Assembly: GCA_964247295.1 (NCBI GenBank)
Contig: CAXTTV010000098.1
Coordinates: forward strand, 1 to 17,678
Direction: 5' to 3'
Source: CAXTTV01 sp964247295
Lineage (GTDB): Bacteria > Chloroflexota > Ktedonobacteria > Ktedonobacterales > Ktedonobacteraceae
Length of the DNA stretch: 17,678 bases
In this document: in pieces, positions 1-7,707 of the stretch
How the letters are laid out: every line of letters starts with the position of its first letter
Position numbering within the stretch: position 1 is the first letter of the stretch
Made by a program: the position numbers and the translations under genes
Notes under the pieces: model-generated
Databases searched by the model: none
What the model saw: the letters and a program-made list of their open reading frames with translations, nothing else
Told to the model about the DNA's origin: nothing

Positions 1-97
1 GGGTAGGGGAATCGTCGTGGCCGACCACCGCATCCACCTGCATCGTAGGGGGATCACCATACTGCATCGTGGTGCGCAGATGGTCCAGACAATGTTA
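1..97 (-). pseudogene. possible remnant of a minus-strand coding sequence
   Basis: On the minus strand, reading from about position 97 down to the window edge, one frame stays open and gives a peptide containing HLRTTMQYGDPPT and then MQVDAVVGHDDSP. An in-frame stop lies just upstream (near 100-105), so the reading begins abruptly, as a truncated gene or one with an internal start (ATG near 76) would. The stretch is visibly GC-richer than the AT-rich repressor gene beside it. I do not recognise a family with confidence. The opposite strand is also open from 2 to 109, so coding is not proven. It may be the 3' part of a gene that continues outside the window. Confidence 0.25.
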
Positions 98-145
98 TCT
101 TTAGACTAGTTTTTTTAACTGGACATGAATGATGCGGAGATTTGT

Positions 146-914
146 ATGTCAAAAGAACAGACAAGCTTGATCGATGTTGCAGATGCACTCCGAGATCGTA
201 TAACAAAAGGAGATTTTGGAAAGTATGGGCGTCTTCCCCCGGTAGCTGATTTATCTCATCAATTTGGTGTATCACGTGACACTGTTAATCGTGCGCTTCA
301 ACTATTACAAGCCGAAGGATATTTAGAGTCTAGAGGTGAGAATAAAAGAGGATTAGTTATCAATCGATCAAGAATACGCCTGCAAGGAATTACAGCACGT
401 TTCGATTTTGAACTTCAAAAACAGGGTTTAATACCTTTTGAAGCAAATATAGATGAGCCTACTATTATTCCTGCATCAGAGCAAGTTGCACAATATTTAA
501 ATATTACAATAGAGACACCTGTCGTAAGGCGCTTTCGGAAGCAAGGAGTAAAGCAAGAAGGCACTGTGCTTCCATATCGCTTAGCAGAGAACTTTTATCC
601 GACAACATTGGTGGATGAGGTAATGATAGACAAAATGCGCAAGGATAATTGCTTCGATGTCATTGTAGCTATAAAAGAGAAATATAACAAAATGCCAGTA
701 CGTATCCATGAAGACGTAATTGGAAGGCTTCCCAGAAGTCAGGAAGGAGCGCGGCCTTCTCAATATCATGCCTCAAACCCCTGTATTGGAAGTTCTTAGA
801 ATCAACTATGCTGAGGATAATACTGTTATCATGGTTAATAAAATTGTTTTTGTCGCAAATTTTTTCATGCTCAGCTACGATTACCCAACTATTCATTGGA
901 AGAAACCTGAGTAA
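146..914 (+). pseudogene. GntR family (HutC/UTRA type) transcriptional regulator, frameshifted
   Basis: The N-terminal part is a GntR winged helix-turn-helix: from SLIDVADALRDRI through LPPVADLSHQFGVSRDTVNRA to LQAEGYLESRG, about the first 75 residues. A UTRA-like effector domain follows, beginning at ITARFDFELQKQGL. The frame that opens at 146 stays on family consensus up to HEDVIGRLP (about 733). It then degenerates into RSQEGARPSQYHASNP and stops at 799. The consensus resumes one base later (PEVRKERGLLNIMPQ, then VLEVLRINYAED, SYDYPTIHW) and stops at 914. One extra base in the CCC run at 731-733 explains this. Restored, the protein would be about 255 residues, normal for the family. I prefer the ATG at 146 because GCGGAGA sits 5 bases before it; the ATG at 125 has no comparable site. 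The gene is more AT-rich than the rest of the window, suggesting separate origin. Regulated targets are not evident. Confidence 0.8.
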
Positions 915-1134
915 CATTGAGTACTGAAATATGCTCTAAATTCCTAAATTCTTAGAAATTATTCAAGCGAAAGCATGCTTAGATTCTAATCTCTTTTTAG
1001 AACATTAATTCAAAATAATCTATTTGGATACGACTCCTTTGTACATAGCTCGCCCTCTCAAGCAAGCTTACTCGTCTGATCATTATAGTACCACATATTG
1101 AGTAACTTCAAATTGCTGAGATACAACCCCGGTT

Positions 1135-1164
1135 TTGACTTTTCCGAAGCCGAGAGACTACAAT
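1135..1164 (+). promoter_or_regulatory. sigma70-like promoter for the TPR gene
   Basis: TTGACT at 1135-1140 and TACAAT at 1159-1164 are separated by 18 bases. Each hexamer matches the vegetative consensus at 5 of 6 positions. Transcription would begin near 1171, giving a leader of about 85 bases with a hairpin. Confidence 0.6.
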
Positions 1165-1205
1165 AGGCTAGAAAAAGCATTCTCAGGCCACGTAGAAAGA
1201 CCACT

Positions 1206-1230
1206 ACTCTCTGTCACTAAAACAGAGAGT
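1206..1230 (+). promoter_or_regulatory. leader inverted repeat before the TPR gene
   Basis: ACTCTCTGT (1206-1214) and ACAGAGAGT (1222-1230) form a perfect 9-bp stem with a 7-base loop. It lies between the promoter and the ribosome-binding site (AGGA at 1244-1247). It could be an RNA hairpin or a dimeric operator. The following bases TTCTAGAAAA are not a proper U-tract, so a terminator is less likely. Confidence 0.5.
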
Positions 1231-1256
1231 TTCTAGAAAATTCAGGAAAAATCGTC

Positions 1257-3467
1257 ATGACTACACAAGACAAGACGACTGCCGAACAACGTCTGCGAGA
1301 TGGGATCACGGCCTATAATGAAGATAAGCTGGAGACAGCAGCCGAAGCCTTCAATGATGCCGAAATCCGTTTCCGACTCCTCGGCGACTTTAAAAGAGCT
1401 GGCGATAGTCGTTCCATGCTGGCCGAGGTTCAACGCCAGGGTAACAAGCTCAATGAGGCGATCGGGAGCTATAAACGCGCTCTACAACATTATCAACAGG
1501 CCGATCTACCCCTGAAACAGGCCGCGATGGATCTCTCGCTGGGCCATATTGAGCGCCAACTCGCCCACCTGGATCGGGCGCAGGAGGCGTATACTCAGGC
1601 AGATGAGATCTATCAGGTCCAGCAGAATGAGCAAGGATTAGGCAATGTGCAGCTCGCGCTGGGCCATATCAATCTGCAACGAGGCCAGACTGCCGAGGCT
1701 GCCCAACATTATCAACAGGCGGCTCAGTATTTCAAAGGAATAAAAGATACCATTAATGAGGTTGACGCTCTGCGCAGTCTCGCCGATATTCAGCGGCTAC
1801 ATCAACAGTTTGCTCAAGCTGAGCAGGCCTATAATCGGGCTCTTGAGGTATACCGCACGACCAGGGATACCTTTGGGACGATCGATGCGCTGATCGGGTT
1901 GGGCCGCCTTCAACTGGATAGTCACCGTTTGGATGAGGCCAGTAACAATTTCGCGGAGGCGATCAACCTCGCGACGGTGGTTGAGTACGAACTGGGAACC
2001 GCCGATGGAAATCTTGGTCTGGCCGAGGTAGCATACCAGCAGGGAAGGGTCGATCAGGCTCTGGTCAGCGCTCAAATGGCGAGCAAAAACTATAATGAGA
2101 TGGGCAACGCGCTGGGTATGGCGAATGCCAATCTTCTACTGGGCGAGATTAATCTGCGACGCGGCCAATTAAATTTTGCCAGTGGTCTGATCAAGCGGAG
2201 CATCCGAGCCTATCAAACGATTCTCTATCGGTTTGGTCTGGTGCATGCGACAGCCGTCATGGGTGAGATTCAATATCGCCAGGGGAGATTTGAGCAAGCA
2301 ACGAAAACGCTTAGTGATGCCAGACGACAAGCTCAAAGTATTGGGAGCCGAAATATTGAGGTGCGCAGCCTGATGGGTCTTGGAGATCTCTATTATCTTC
2401 AAGGCAGAGGTGTTCAGGCTGAGACTGGATATCATGATGCCCAGAGTCTGGCGGAAAAACAGGGCGAGAATGCTCAGGTCGCGACCGCTGTCAGTAATCT
2501 GGCCCGGCTGGCGATCTTCCATGGACGGCTGGGTGAAGCGGCGCGGCTCTTAAAGCAGGCGGAAGAGATCTGTGGTCGCGATTCTCTCGCATCCCAGATT
2601 CTGCCTCTGGTACAATTAATCCAGGGGCAACTCCTGCTCACCCAGGGAGATTTCAAGCAAGCCGAGTCGCGTTTAAGCGCCTCACATAATCAAGCCGAGG
2701 GACGACAAGACCCCTACACCGCGACCGAGGCATTGATGGGGTTAGGAAGATCTCGTCTGGGTCAGGGGATGTACGAGTCCGCTCAAAACACCTTTACTGA
2801 AGCTGGTCGGCAGTACGAGCTGATTGAAGGATTTAATGGAAGCGGTTCCGCGCTCCTGGGCAGCGGCCAGGTCTACATCGGCCAGGGAAACTGGGGACAG
2901 GCCGTTGAGGTTTGTAATGAGGCACTAACACATTTCAATCAGACCGGCGATGTAGTTGGAAGGGCCGATACTCTGCTCAATCTGGGGCTGGCCTATCGAA
3001 ACACAGGCGAAATGGAAGACGCCACCGAAGCTATTGAAAAAGCTATTGCTTTGTATCAACAACAACAGCAACCGCTTGGAGAGGCTGATGCCCACTTTGG
3101 AAGAGCCGAACTCTACATGGATAACAGCGAGGTAGAGGAAGCAATCAAAGAGTATCAAAAAGCGGTGACGCTGGTAGAAAAAGCTATGCATACGCTAGAG
3201 CAGCCGCAACAGTGGCAGAGTTTTCTGGAACAGTTCGCCGATCTCTATAGTGAGTTCGCGATCGCTCTGATCCGCAAACGGCAGGATAGTGAGGCCCACG
3301 AATACTTACGGAACTTCAGCCGGATCGCCGGCTCCAAAGAAGTTGTATCCCGGCTCCAGGCCTATGAGAATGCCATTCCAACAACAGGTGAGGAGCTCTC
3401 TGACGAAGATATTCGTGTCAACCAGGATCTCCAGAAACGCCTGAAAGGGGTGCGCAAAGGCTTATAA
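1257..3467 (+). CDS. large TPR-repeat protein with CHAT-linker-like C-terminus
   Basis: The 736-residue protein has no signal peptide or membrane segment, so it is probably cytoplasmic. Residues 8-647 are about 16 consecutive TPR units of 40 residues (MalT/TTC28 spacing), each with the A-x-x-x-L-G...G-x-x-x-x-A pattern, e.g. LALGHINLQRGQTAEAAQHY and LNLGLAYRNTGEMEDATEAI. Such superhelices bind partner proteins or peptides. The tail (about 648-736), with FLEQFADLYSEFAIALI, EAHEYLRNFSRIAGSKEV and DLQKRLKGVRKGL, resembles the helical linker that precedes CHAT protease domains, but the protein ends where CHAT would start. The start at 1257 is supported by AGGA 9 bases upstream. It heads a three-gene same-strand cluster with its own promoter. 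The TPR assignment is seen directly; the CHAT-linker resemblance is from memory. Its role is likely as a scaffold or regulator, with unknown ligand. Confidence 0.93.
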   Translation: MTTQDKTTAEQRLRDGITAYNEDKLETAAEAFNDAEIRFRLLGDFKRAGDSRSMLAEVQRQGNKLNEAIGSYKRALQHYQQADLPLKQAAMDLSLGHIERQLAHLDRAQEAYTQADEIYQVQQNEQGLGNVQLALGHINLQRGQTAEAAQHYQQAAQYFKGIKDTINEVDALRSLADIQRLHQQFAQAEQAYNRALEVYRTTRDTFGTIDALIGLGRLQLDSHRLDEASNNFAEAINLATVVEYELGTADGNLGLAEVAYQQGRVDQALVSAQMASKNYNEMGNALGMANANLLLGEINLRRGQLNFASGLIKRSIRAYQTILYRFGLVHATAVMGEIQYRQGRFEQATKTLSDARRQAQSIGSRNIEVRSLMGLGDLYYLQGRGVQAETGYHDAQSLAEKQGENAQVATAVSNLARLAIFHGRLGEAARLLKQAEEICGRDSLASQILPLVQLIQGQLLLTQGDFKQAESRLSASHNQAEGRQDPYTATEALMGLGRSRLGQGMYESAQNTFTEAGRQYELIEGFNGSGSALLGSGQVYIGQGNWGQAVEVCNEALTHFNQTGDVVGRADTLLNLGLAYRNTGEMEDATEAIEKAIALYQQQQQPLGEADAHFGRAELYMDNSEVEEAIKEYQKAVTLVEKAMHTLEQPQQWQSFLEQFADLYSEFAIALIRKRQDSEAHEYLRNFSRIAGSKEVVSRLQAYENAIPTTGEELSDEDIRVNQDLQKRLKGVRKGL

Positions 3468-3475
3468 TACAGCGC

Positions 3476-3504
3476 TTGTCATAAACAATTGGACACCGTA
3501 TTAT
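3476..3504 (+). promoter_or_regulatory. sigma70-like promoter between the TPR gene and the 262-residue gene
   Basis: TTGTCA (3476-3481) and TATTAT (3499-3504) are exactly 17 bases apart and match consensus at 5 of 6 positions each. The site begins just after the TPR stop codon and would give a leader of about 52 bases. The two downstream genes could therefore be expressed without the TPR gene. Confidence 0.6.
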
Positions 3505-3563
3505 ACGAGAGGGCATACTGGCCCGTGGCATAAAAAAAAGAAGAGACGCCAGGAGACTATTCT

Positions 3564-4352
3564 ATGGATCTGCGTTTTTTACGAGGGAGCGCCCAAGCGC
3601 CAAAAGGACATGCAATCTTTTTCGCGCGTAGCAGCACGAACCGCAACAATATATACTGCACCTACTGTGTGGTTCCGCCGATCCAGCTCTCACTCAATAA
3701 ATATCTTCCATCCTTTCTGGTGGCTCAGATGCCGCCGGAAGAGATGAATGAGGCTGCCAATCTGGCCGGGATGCCGATACCGCCAATGCTTGAGGAGGGG
3801 AACCTGGAACTATTAGAGCAACTGGCAGAGCACCGCGACGACGATCTTTGCGAACTTAGCCCGATTAATCCCAATGATGAGAGCAGTCGGATGCAGTTCG
3901 CGGCCCTGGCCTGCCAGGAATATGGGCAGATGTACCATACCGCCCTGGACAAACTGGAAAAGCCGGGACAGGGCAGCAAACAAAAGATCAATTCGGACCC
4001 CCTCAATAGCGGGCCGCTAGACGATCTGGATGCTGAAGAACTATTGCTTCAGACTATGCCCGACCGTCAGAAACTGGCGGAGATTAGCAAACTTATTGGC
4101 ATCGCTCGCTATGCCCTGGAAGGCCACGATAATCAGAGCCTGAAATCCACACAACAACGCATGCAAAGAATTGCCAGTAAGCTTCCCGAAAAATATAAAG
4201 GGCAGGAGCTTCTCAACGCCGCGATCGATCCCAGCACGAAAGGTGCAAGGCTGGCGGAACTGTATTTGCAGCGTAGTTACAAGATGCTCGACGAAGAATA
4301 TGCCGAGATACCCGGCATAGAGAAAGAGATCCGGGACGTACAAAACTCATAA
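3564..4352 (+). CDS. conserved hypothetical protein with N-terminal CxxC
   Basis: The protein is 262 residues, with AGGAGA upstream of the ATG, and lacks signal peptide and membrane segments. The N-terminal third (GHAIFFARSSTN, then YCTYCVVPPI with C32 and C35, then LSLNKYLPSFLVAQ) looks like a compact alpha/beta domain. The middle is acidic and linker-like (about 78-165). The C-terminal part (about 165-262) is helical and charged, including LAEISKLIGIARYALEGH and ARLAELYLQRSYKMLDEEYA, and could be TPR-like or a helical bundle. I do not recognise a named family. The motif style suggests a protein conserved in Chloroflexota, which is recollection rather than evidence. C32 and C35, possibly with C96 and C117, could bind metal or form a disulfide, but a CxxC pair alone does not show this. 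It lies between the TPR gene and the 471-residue gene, 38 bases before the latter, so joint function is likely. Confidence 0.85.
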   Translation: MDLRFLRGSAQAPKGHAIFFARSSTNRNNIYCTYCVVPPIQLSLNKYLPSFLVAQMPPEEMNEAANLAGMPIPPMLEEGNLELLEQLAEHRDDDLCELSPINPNDESSRMQFAALACQEYGQMYHTALDKLEKPGQGSKQKINSDPLNSGPLDDLDAEELLLQTMPDRQKLAEISKLIGIARYALEGHDNQSLKSTQQRMQRIASKLPEKYKGQELLNAAIDPSTKGARLAELYLQRSYKMLDEEYAEIPGIEKEIRDVQNS

Positions 4353-4360
4353 GTACGTCC
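4334..4360 (+). repeat. inverted repeat spanning the stop codon of the 262-residue gene
   Basis: GGACGTAC (4334-4341) and GTACGTCC (4353-4360) are perfect 8-bp arms. They flank an 11-base loop that contains the TAA at 4350-4352. No U-tract follows. The downstream site TAGGAGAG (4377-4384) is left free. It could modulate coupling of the two genes or be an mRNA processing element. Confidence 0.4.
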
Positions 4361-4390
4361 GAAATACTATTTATTATAGGAGAGATCCGC

Positions 4391-5806
4391 ATGTCAGCCA
4401 CTGGATTGCTTACCGATATCACCGAACTTGTGAATGTTATTGCCATGGGTGATCATCAACAGCTTGAACAGACCACCCGCCTATTTCTATCTCAAGGCTC
4501 ATCTGGAGATACCCTGCTCGGTCGCCTGGGCGTGCTCGCCTCTCATGCCGATACCGATGGACATCCGATCCTGACAATCAGCGCCGCCGCTGCCATCTGT
4601 CGCTGGTTAACCTTTGCTCCCAGAGAAAATCAAGCACCCGAGAATTATGTCCATCAGCTCCCGGTTGTCGTTCCAGTGCTGGCGGCATACGCCCCCCTGA
4701 TCCGCCAGGGAAAAGATATTCAGATCAACAAGGTTGACCCGATCTTCCCCAGTGGCCTATCCGAAACGAAAACCGTCGCCCAGGCACTTCGCGAGACGAT
4801 CGATCAGAATGATCCCACTACAGTGGAGCGCCTGCTTATGGGCCTGTATGGGACCGGGGCCGACTACCGGGAGTTACAGGCTCGCCTCTACGGCACGCTG
4901 ATCCCAAACTTCAGCGATGAAGGACACCCCCTGGCCTTCGCGGTCCGAGGAACACAGGTACTGGATATGGTGGAGTGGGGTCGAAGCGTACCTGATATCG
5001 TCCACTGGATGATCCAACACGTTATGAAGACTGGTAACCAACCAGCATGGATGGAGACGGTGCGCGGCTTTCTTGCAGATCCTTCCTATGACTTTAGTAG
5101 TTTGCGCGTGCGGCTGGCTCTCCCCAAAGAAGAGCATGCCCTCCCTGTGCGCACTCTGGTCCTGAGCGATGCCCCGACTGCTCAAGTCTGTCAGGGGATC
5201 TACGATGCGATTATGAAGCAGGGGGCCTCAGCCCACGGTGTTGCGTCTATGCTGAACCTGGCCGCCGCTGATCTTCTTCAGATGGTTGGCGATGAGGACG
5301 CCGGGGCGTTCATTCGTGTAGCTCATGGTCTATTGTTTACCTCGGCTCTACGCAATATCTTTATACAGAATCAGTTTGTTGAGATGGTCCCGTTGCTCTT
5401 CACTGGCGCAGCCTATATTAATGCATTACGGAAAGAGTTAGGACAGCAGCCCGGCAATTACACATCTCCCTCAACCCATGGGGCGGCGATTGGTGGTGGG
5501 TTGATCGCTCCTAGCATGCTTGAAACCGTGCGGGAACAGCTCATGGCGAGCGATGTGAATGGGGCCTTTCTTACTACCCGCCGCTTTATCCAGTTGGGGT
5601 ATGATCCTCGTGCATTATTCGCTACGATTGGATTAATCGCGGCTCAACAATCTACGATCACGGCGGATCAGGGACATATGGTACAGATCACTCAGGCAGC
5701 GGGTAGCTCTTTCCTGGAATGGCCGCACTCGCTAAGCAACGTTGAACATGATAGCTTCCTGCATATCGCGTTACGAGCAGCTACTAATGGGAGCCGCCGG
5801 GCATAA
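4391..5806 (+). CDS. helical histidine-containing protein, possibly a Rieske-less questin-oxidase-like/Rieske-associated protein
   Basis: The protein has 471 residues; the ATG at 4391 has AGGAGA before it. It is almost wholly helical, with no signal peptide. Histidine motifs are spaced along the chain: DGHPI (H58), DEGHPL (H179), VAHGLL (H312), QGHMVQ (H429) and HDSFLHIAL (H453, H459). The part from about 140 to 465 fits my recollection of the helical region found after a Rieske domain in some bacterial proteins and in questin-oxidase-like proteins: GHPLAFAVRGTQVLDMVEWG, then AAADLLQMVGDEDAGAFIRV, then LGYDPRALFATIGL. No Rieske CxH...CxxH motif is present. Residues 44-74 and 165-197 look like an internal repeat around GHP. 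A metal-dependent redox role is possible but unproven. It is the last gene of the cluster and is followed by a strong terminator. Confidence 0.8.
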   Translation: MSATGLLTDITELVNVIAMGDHQQLEQTTRLFLSQGSSGDTLLGRLGVLASHADTDGHPILTISAAAAICRWLTFAPRENQAPENYVHQLPVVVPVLAAYAPLIRQGKDIQINKVDPIFPSGLSETKTVAQALRETIDQNDPTTVERLLMGLYGTGADYRELQARLYGTLIPNFSDEGHPLAFAVRGTQVLDMVEWGRSVPDIVHWMIQHVMKTGNQPAWMETVRGFLADPSYDFSSLRVRLALPKEEHALPVRTLVLSDAPTAQVCQGIYDAIMKQGASAHGVASMLNLAAADLLQMVGDEDAGAFIRVAHGLLFTSALRNIFIQNQFVEMVPLLFTGAAYINALRKELGQQPGNYTSPSTHGAAIGGGLIAPSMLETVREQLMASDVNGAFLTTRRFIQLGYDPRALFATIGLIAAQQSTITADQGHMVQITQAAGSSFLEWPHSLSNVEHDSFLHIALRAATNGSRRA

Positions 5807-5858
5807 CACCCCAACGATAAAATAATGGAAGAAAAAGGAAAAACTTCTCTCGTCTGGT

Positions 5859-5907
5859 AGAATAAAGCCGTAGGGGTGATTAAACTCCTACGGCTTTATT
5901 CTCTTTT
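5859..5907 (+). terminator. intrinsic terminator of the TPR cluster
   Basis: Perfect 16-bp arms (5859-5874 and 5887-5902, core GCCGTAGG/CCTACGGC) flank a 12-base loop and are followed by CTTTT. The arms end in A/T-rich pairs, so the hairpin could also work on the other strand. It isolates the cluster from the binding-protein genes. Confidence 0.85.
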
Positions 5908-6000
5908 CCTATTTATATGGTATAGATTCTTGTTTCTTACTCATCAAGCGTCATAAGAAGTAGAACAGTAATGTTGAAAGCTCGCGAGGAGAATCTTTAA

Positions 6001-7707
6001 ATGGAAACAAGACAGAAACACAGATTTCTGTCGGCTTGTCTCTGCCTGATAACACTTGTACTCACAGGGTGCAGTCTGTTTGGTGGTGGTGGACAGCCGG
6101 TCAAGGCCTCGACTGACAAACAAATCCTGACGGACCCTCAAACAGGAATCGCGGATTTCACAACACTCGATCCGGCCCTGGCCTCAGATCCTAACTCTAT
6201 CCAGGCAATCCAGATGATGTTTACAGGTCTGGTTCAGTTGGACGATCATCAACAGGTCAGGCCGCAATTAGCGCAATCCTGGCAGCAGAGCTCCGATGGT
6301 TTAACTTATACCTTTCACTTGCGCAAAAATCTCAAATTTAATGATGGGACACCGCTGACCGCGAATGATGTCATTTATAGTCTGGACCGAGCGCTTCAAC
6401 CCAAAACAAAATCAACGATTGCTCCAATCTATCTATCACTGATTAAGGATGCCGATAAGTTGCTTTCTGGTAAAATTGATACGTTAATCGGGAACAGCCT
6501 GCTCGCCAGCGATCCTCAAACTGTCTCTATTAATTTAAGTAAAAAAGTTGCCTATTTTCTACCAATGCTTACTTACCCCTGTAGCTATGTTGTTGAGAAA
6601 AGCTTCATTGGTACCTATGGCAATGCCTTCACGGATCATCTGGCACAGGGTGGAGGGGCGGGTCCATTTAAAGTCCAAAGCTATGAACATAGCCGGCAGA
6701 TCGTCTTTGTGCCTAACCCGGCGTATTACGGTTCTAAACCGCAACTGCTGAAGGTAATCATCCCTTTCTATCAGCAGGTGGATAGCGCGTATCAGGCTTA
6801 TCAAAATGGACAGGTGGATATAAGCACAATCCCTGTAAGCAAGATCAGCGCCGCGAAGAAACATAATGATTTTCACCAGGTACCACAGCTTTGGGAAAAC
6901 TATTACACCATGAATTATCTGGTGAAACCGTTCGATAATATCAATATTCGACAGGCCTTTGCCCTGGCTATTGATAAAGAAGATATCGCCCAGACGGTCT
7001 GGCAGAATTCTTTACAACCTACCAATCACATTTTGCCTCAAAATATGCCTGGTTATAATGGTTCCCTGACCGGACCCGATGGCAGTCCAGGTTTAAAGGG
7101 AAACCCGACCAGAGCTCGACAGATTTTACAGCAGGGACTGAAAGAAGAGGGATGGAACAGCATCAACGAGATGCCTCCGATCCGGCTCTCCTATGTCACC
7201 GGGATCAGTAACTTTGACAGGGAGGCCCGCGCCCTACAACAGATGTGGCAAAAAAACATCGGAGTCAGGATTGAACTTAACCCGCTTGACTATAGTACGC
7301 TTCTAGATCAGGTGACCGCCAGCGCGAATAATCCCAATGGGCTCCAGTTCTGGGGATTAGCCTGGATAGCCGAGTATCCTGATCCACAGGACTGGCTTAC
7401 TGTCCAATTCGGCAATAAAGCAATGAACAATAGTATGAATTATGGACAAAATACGAGCAATAACGCAGCTAAACAACAGATTATCCAGCAGCAGCTTAAC
7501 AATGCCGATGGAGATCTTCAGGCCGATACCCGTATCAAGGCCTACCAACAGGCAGAGCAAGCGCTTATCAATGATGTAGCCTGGATACCCATGCAGCAGG
7601 TTACCTCAAACTTTGTACGTAAGCCATACGTCATTGGTATGACAGAAAACGCCCAGAATCAGATTCCTCCCGACGATTGGGCCAACATCTATATCACCCA
7701 ACATTAA
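6001..7707 (+). CDS. oppA: peptide/oligopeptide ABC transporter substrate-binding lipoprotein (first of three)
   Basis: The 568-residue family 5 extracellular solute-binding protein (SBP_bac_5) has a signal peptide ending in the lipobox LTGC, with C24 as lipidated residue. A GGGG linker follows, placing the mature protein on the outer face of the membrane. Family hallmarks are VQLDDHQQVRPQLAQSWQ, DGLTYTFHLRKNLKFNDGTP with TANDVIYSLDRAL, GGGAGPFKVQSYEH, NPAYYG and IRQAFALAIDKEDIAQTVW. AGGAG (5987-5991) is 9 bases before the ATG. The protein is closest by eye to the third copy (both have a Cys in TYPCSYVVEK/TYICSAVVEK). It has its own upstream region and a following hairpin, so it is probably monocistronic. 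The permease genes lie more than 4 kb downstream. Substrate cannot be read from sequence: dipeptides, oligopeptides or even oligosaccharides are possible for this family. The gene symbol is by family analogy. Confidence 0.93.
   Translation: METRQKHRFLSACLCLITLVLTGCSLFGGGGQPVKASTDKQILTDPQTGIADFTTLDPALASDPNSIQAIQMMFTGLVQLDDHQQVRPQLAQSWQQSSDGLTYTFHLRKNLKFNDGTPLTANDVIYSLDRALQPKTKSTIAPIYLSLIKDADKLLSGKIDTLIGNSLLASDPQTVSINLSKKVAYFLPMLTYPCSYVVEKSFIGTYGNAFTDHLAQGGGAGPFKVQSYEHSRQIVFVPNPAYYGSKPQLLKVIIPFYQQVDSAYQAYQNGQVDISTIPVSKISAAKKHNDFHQVPQLWENYYTMNYLVKPFDNINIRQAFALAIDKEDIAQTVWQNSLQPTNHILPQNMPGYNGSLTGPDGSPGLKGNPTRARQILQQGLKEEGWNSINEMPPIRLSYVTGISNFDREARALQQMWQKNIGVRIELNPLDYSTLLDQVTASANNPNGLQFWGLAWIAEYPDPQDWLTVQFGNKAMNNSMNYGQNTSNNAAKQQIIQQQLNNADGDLQADTRIKAYQQAEQALINDVAWIPMQQVTSNFVRKPYVIGMTENAQNQIPPDDWANIYITQH

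Larger units (their letters stand above)
915..1256. other. AT-rich intergenic region upstream of the TPR gene
   Basis: This stretch of 342 bases has no convincing gene. The first two thirds are AT-rich and contain a 10-bp perfect palindrome AAGCATGCTT (971-980), which may be chance. The last 125 bases hold a promoter and a leader hairpin, listed separately. No strong terminator for the preceding repressor gene is visible; AGATT-CT-AATCT followed by CTTTTT (981-998) is too short to call. Confidence 0.6.

Noticed and set aside
3050..3073. CAA/CAG codon run in the TPR gene as a microsatellite
   Set aside because: Only about five Gln codons, of mixed sequence, in a normal TPR helix.
5918..5926. 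Extended -10-like TGGTATAGA upstream of the first receptor gene
   Set aside because: Only 4 of 6 -10 matches, and no -35 box; it lies directly after the terminator T-run.
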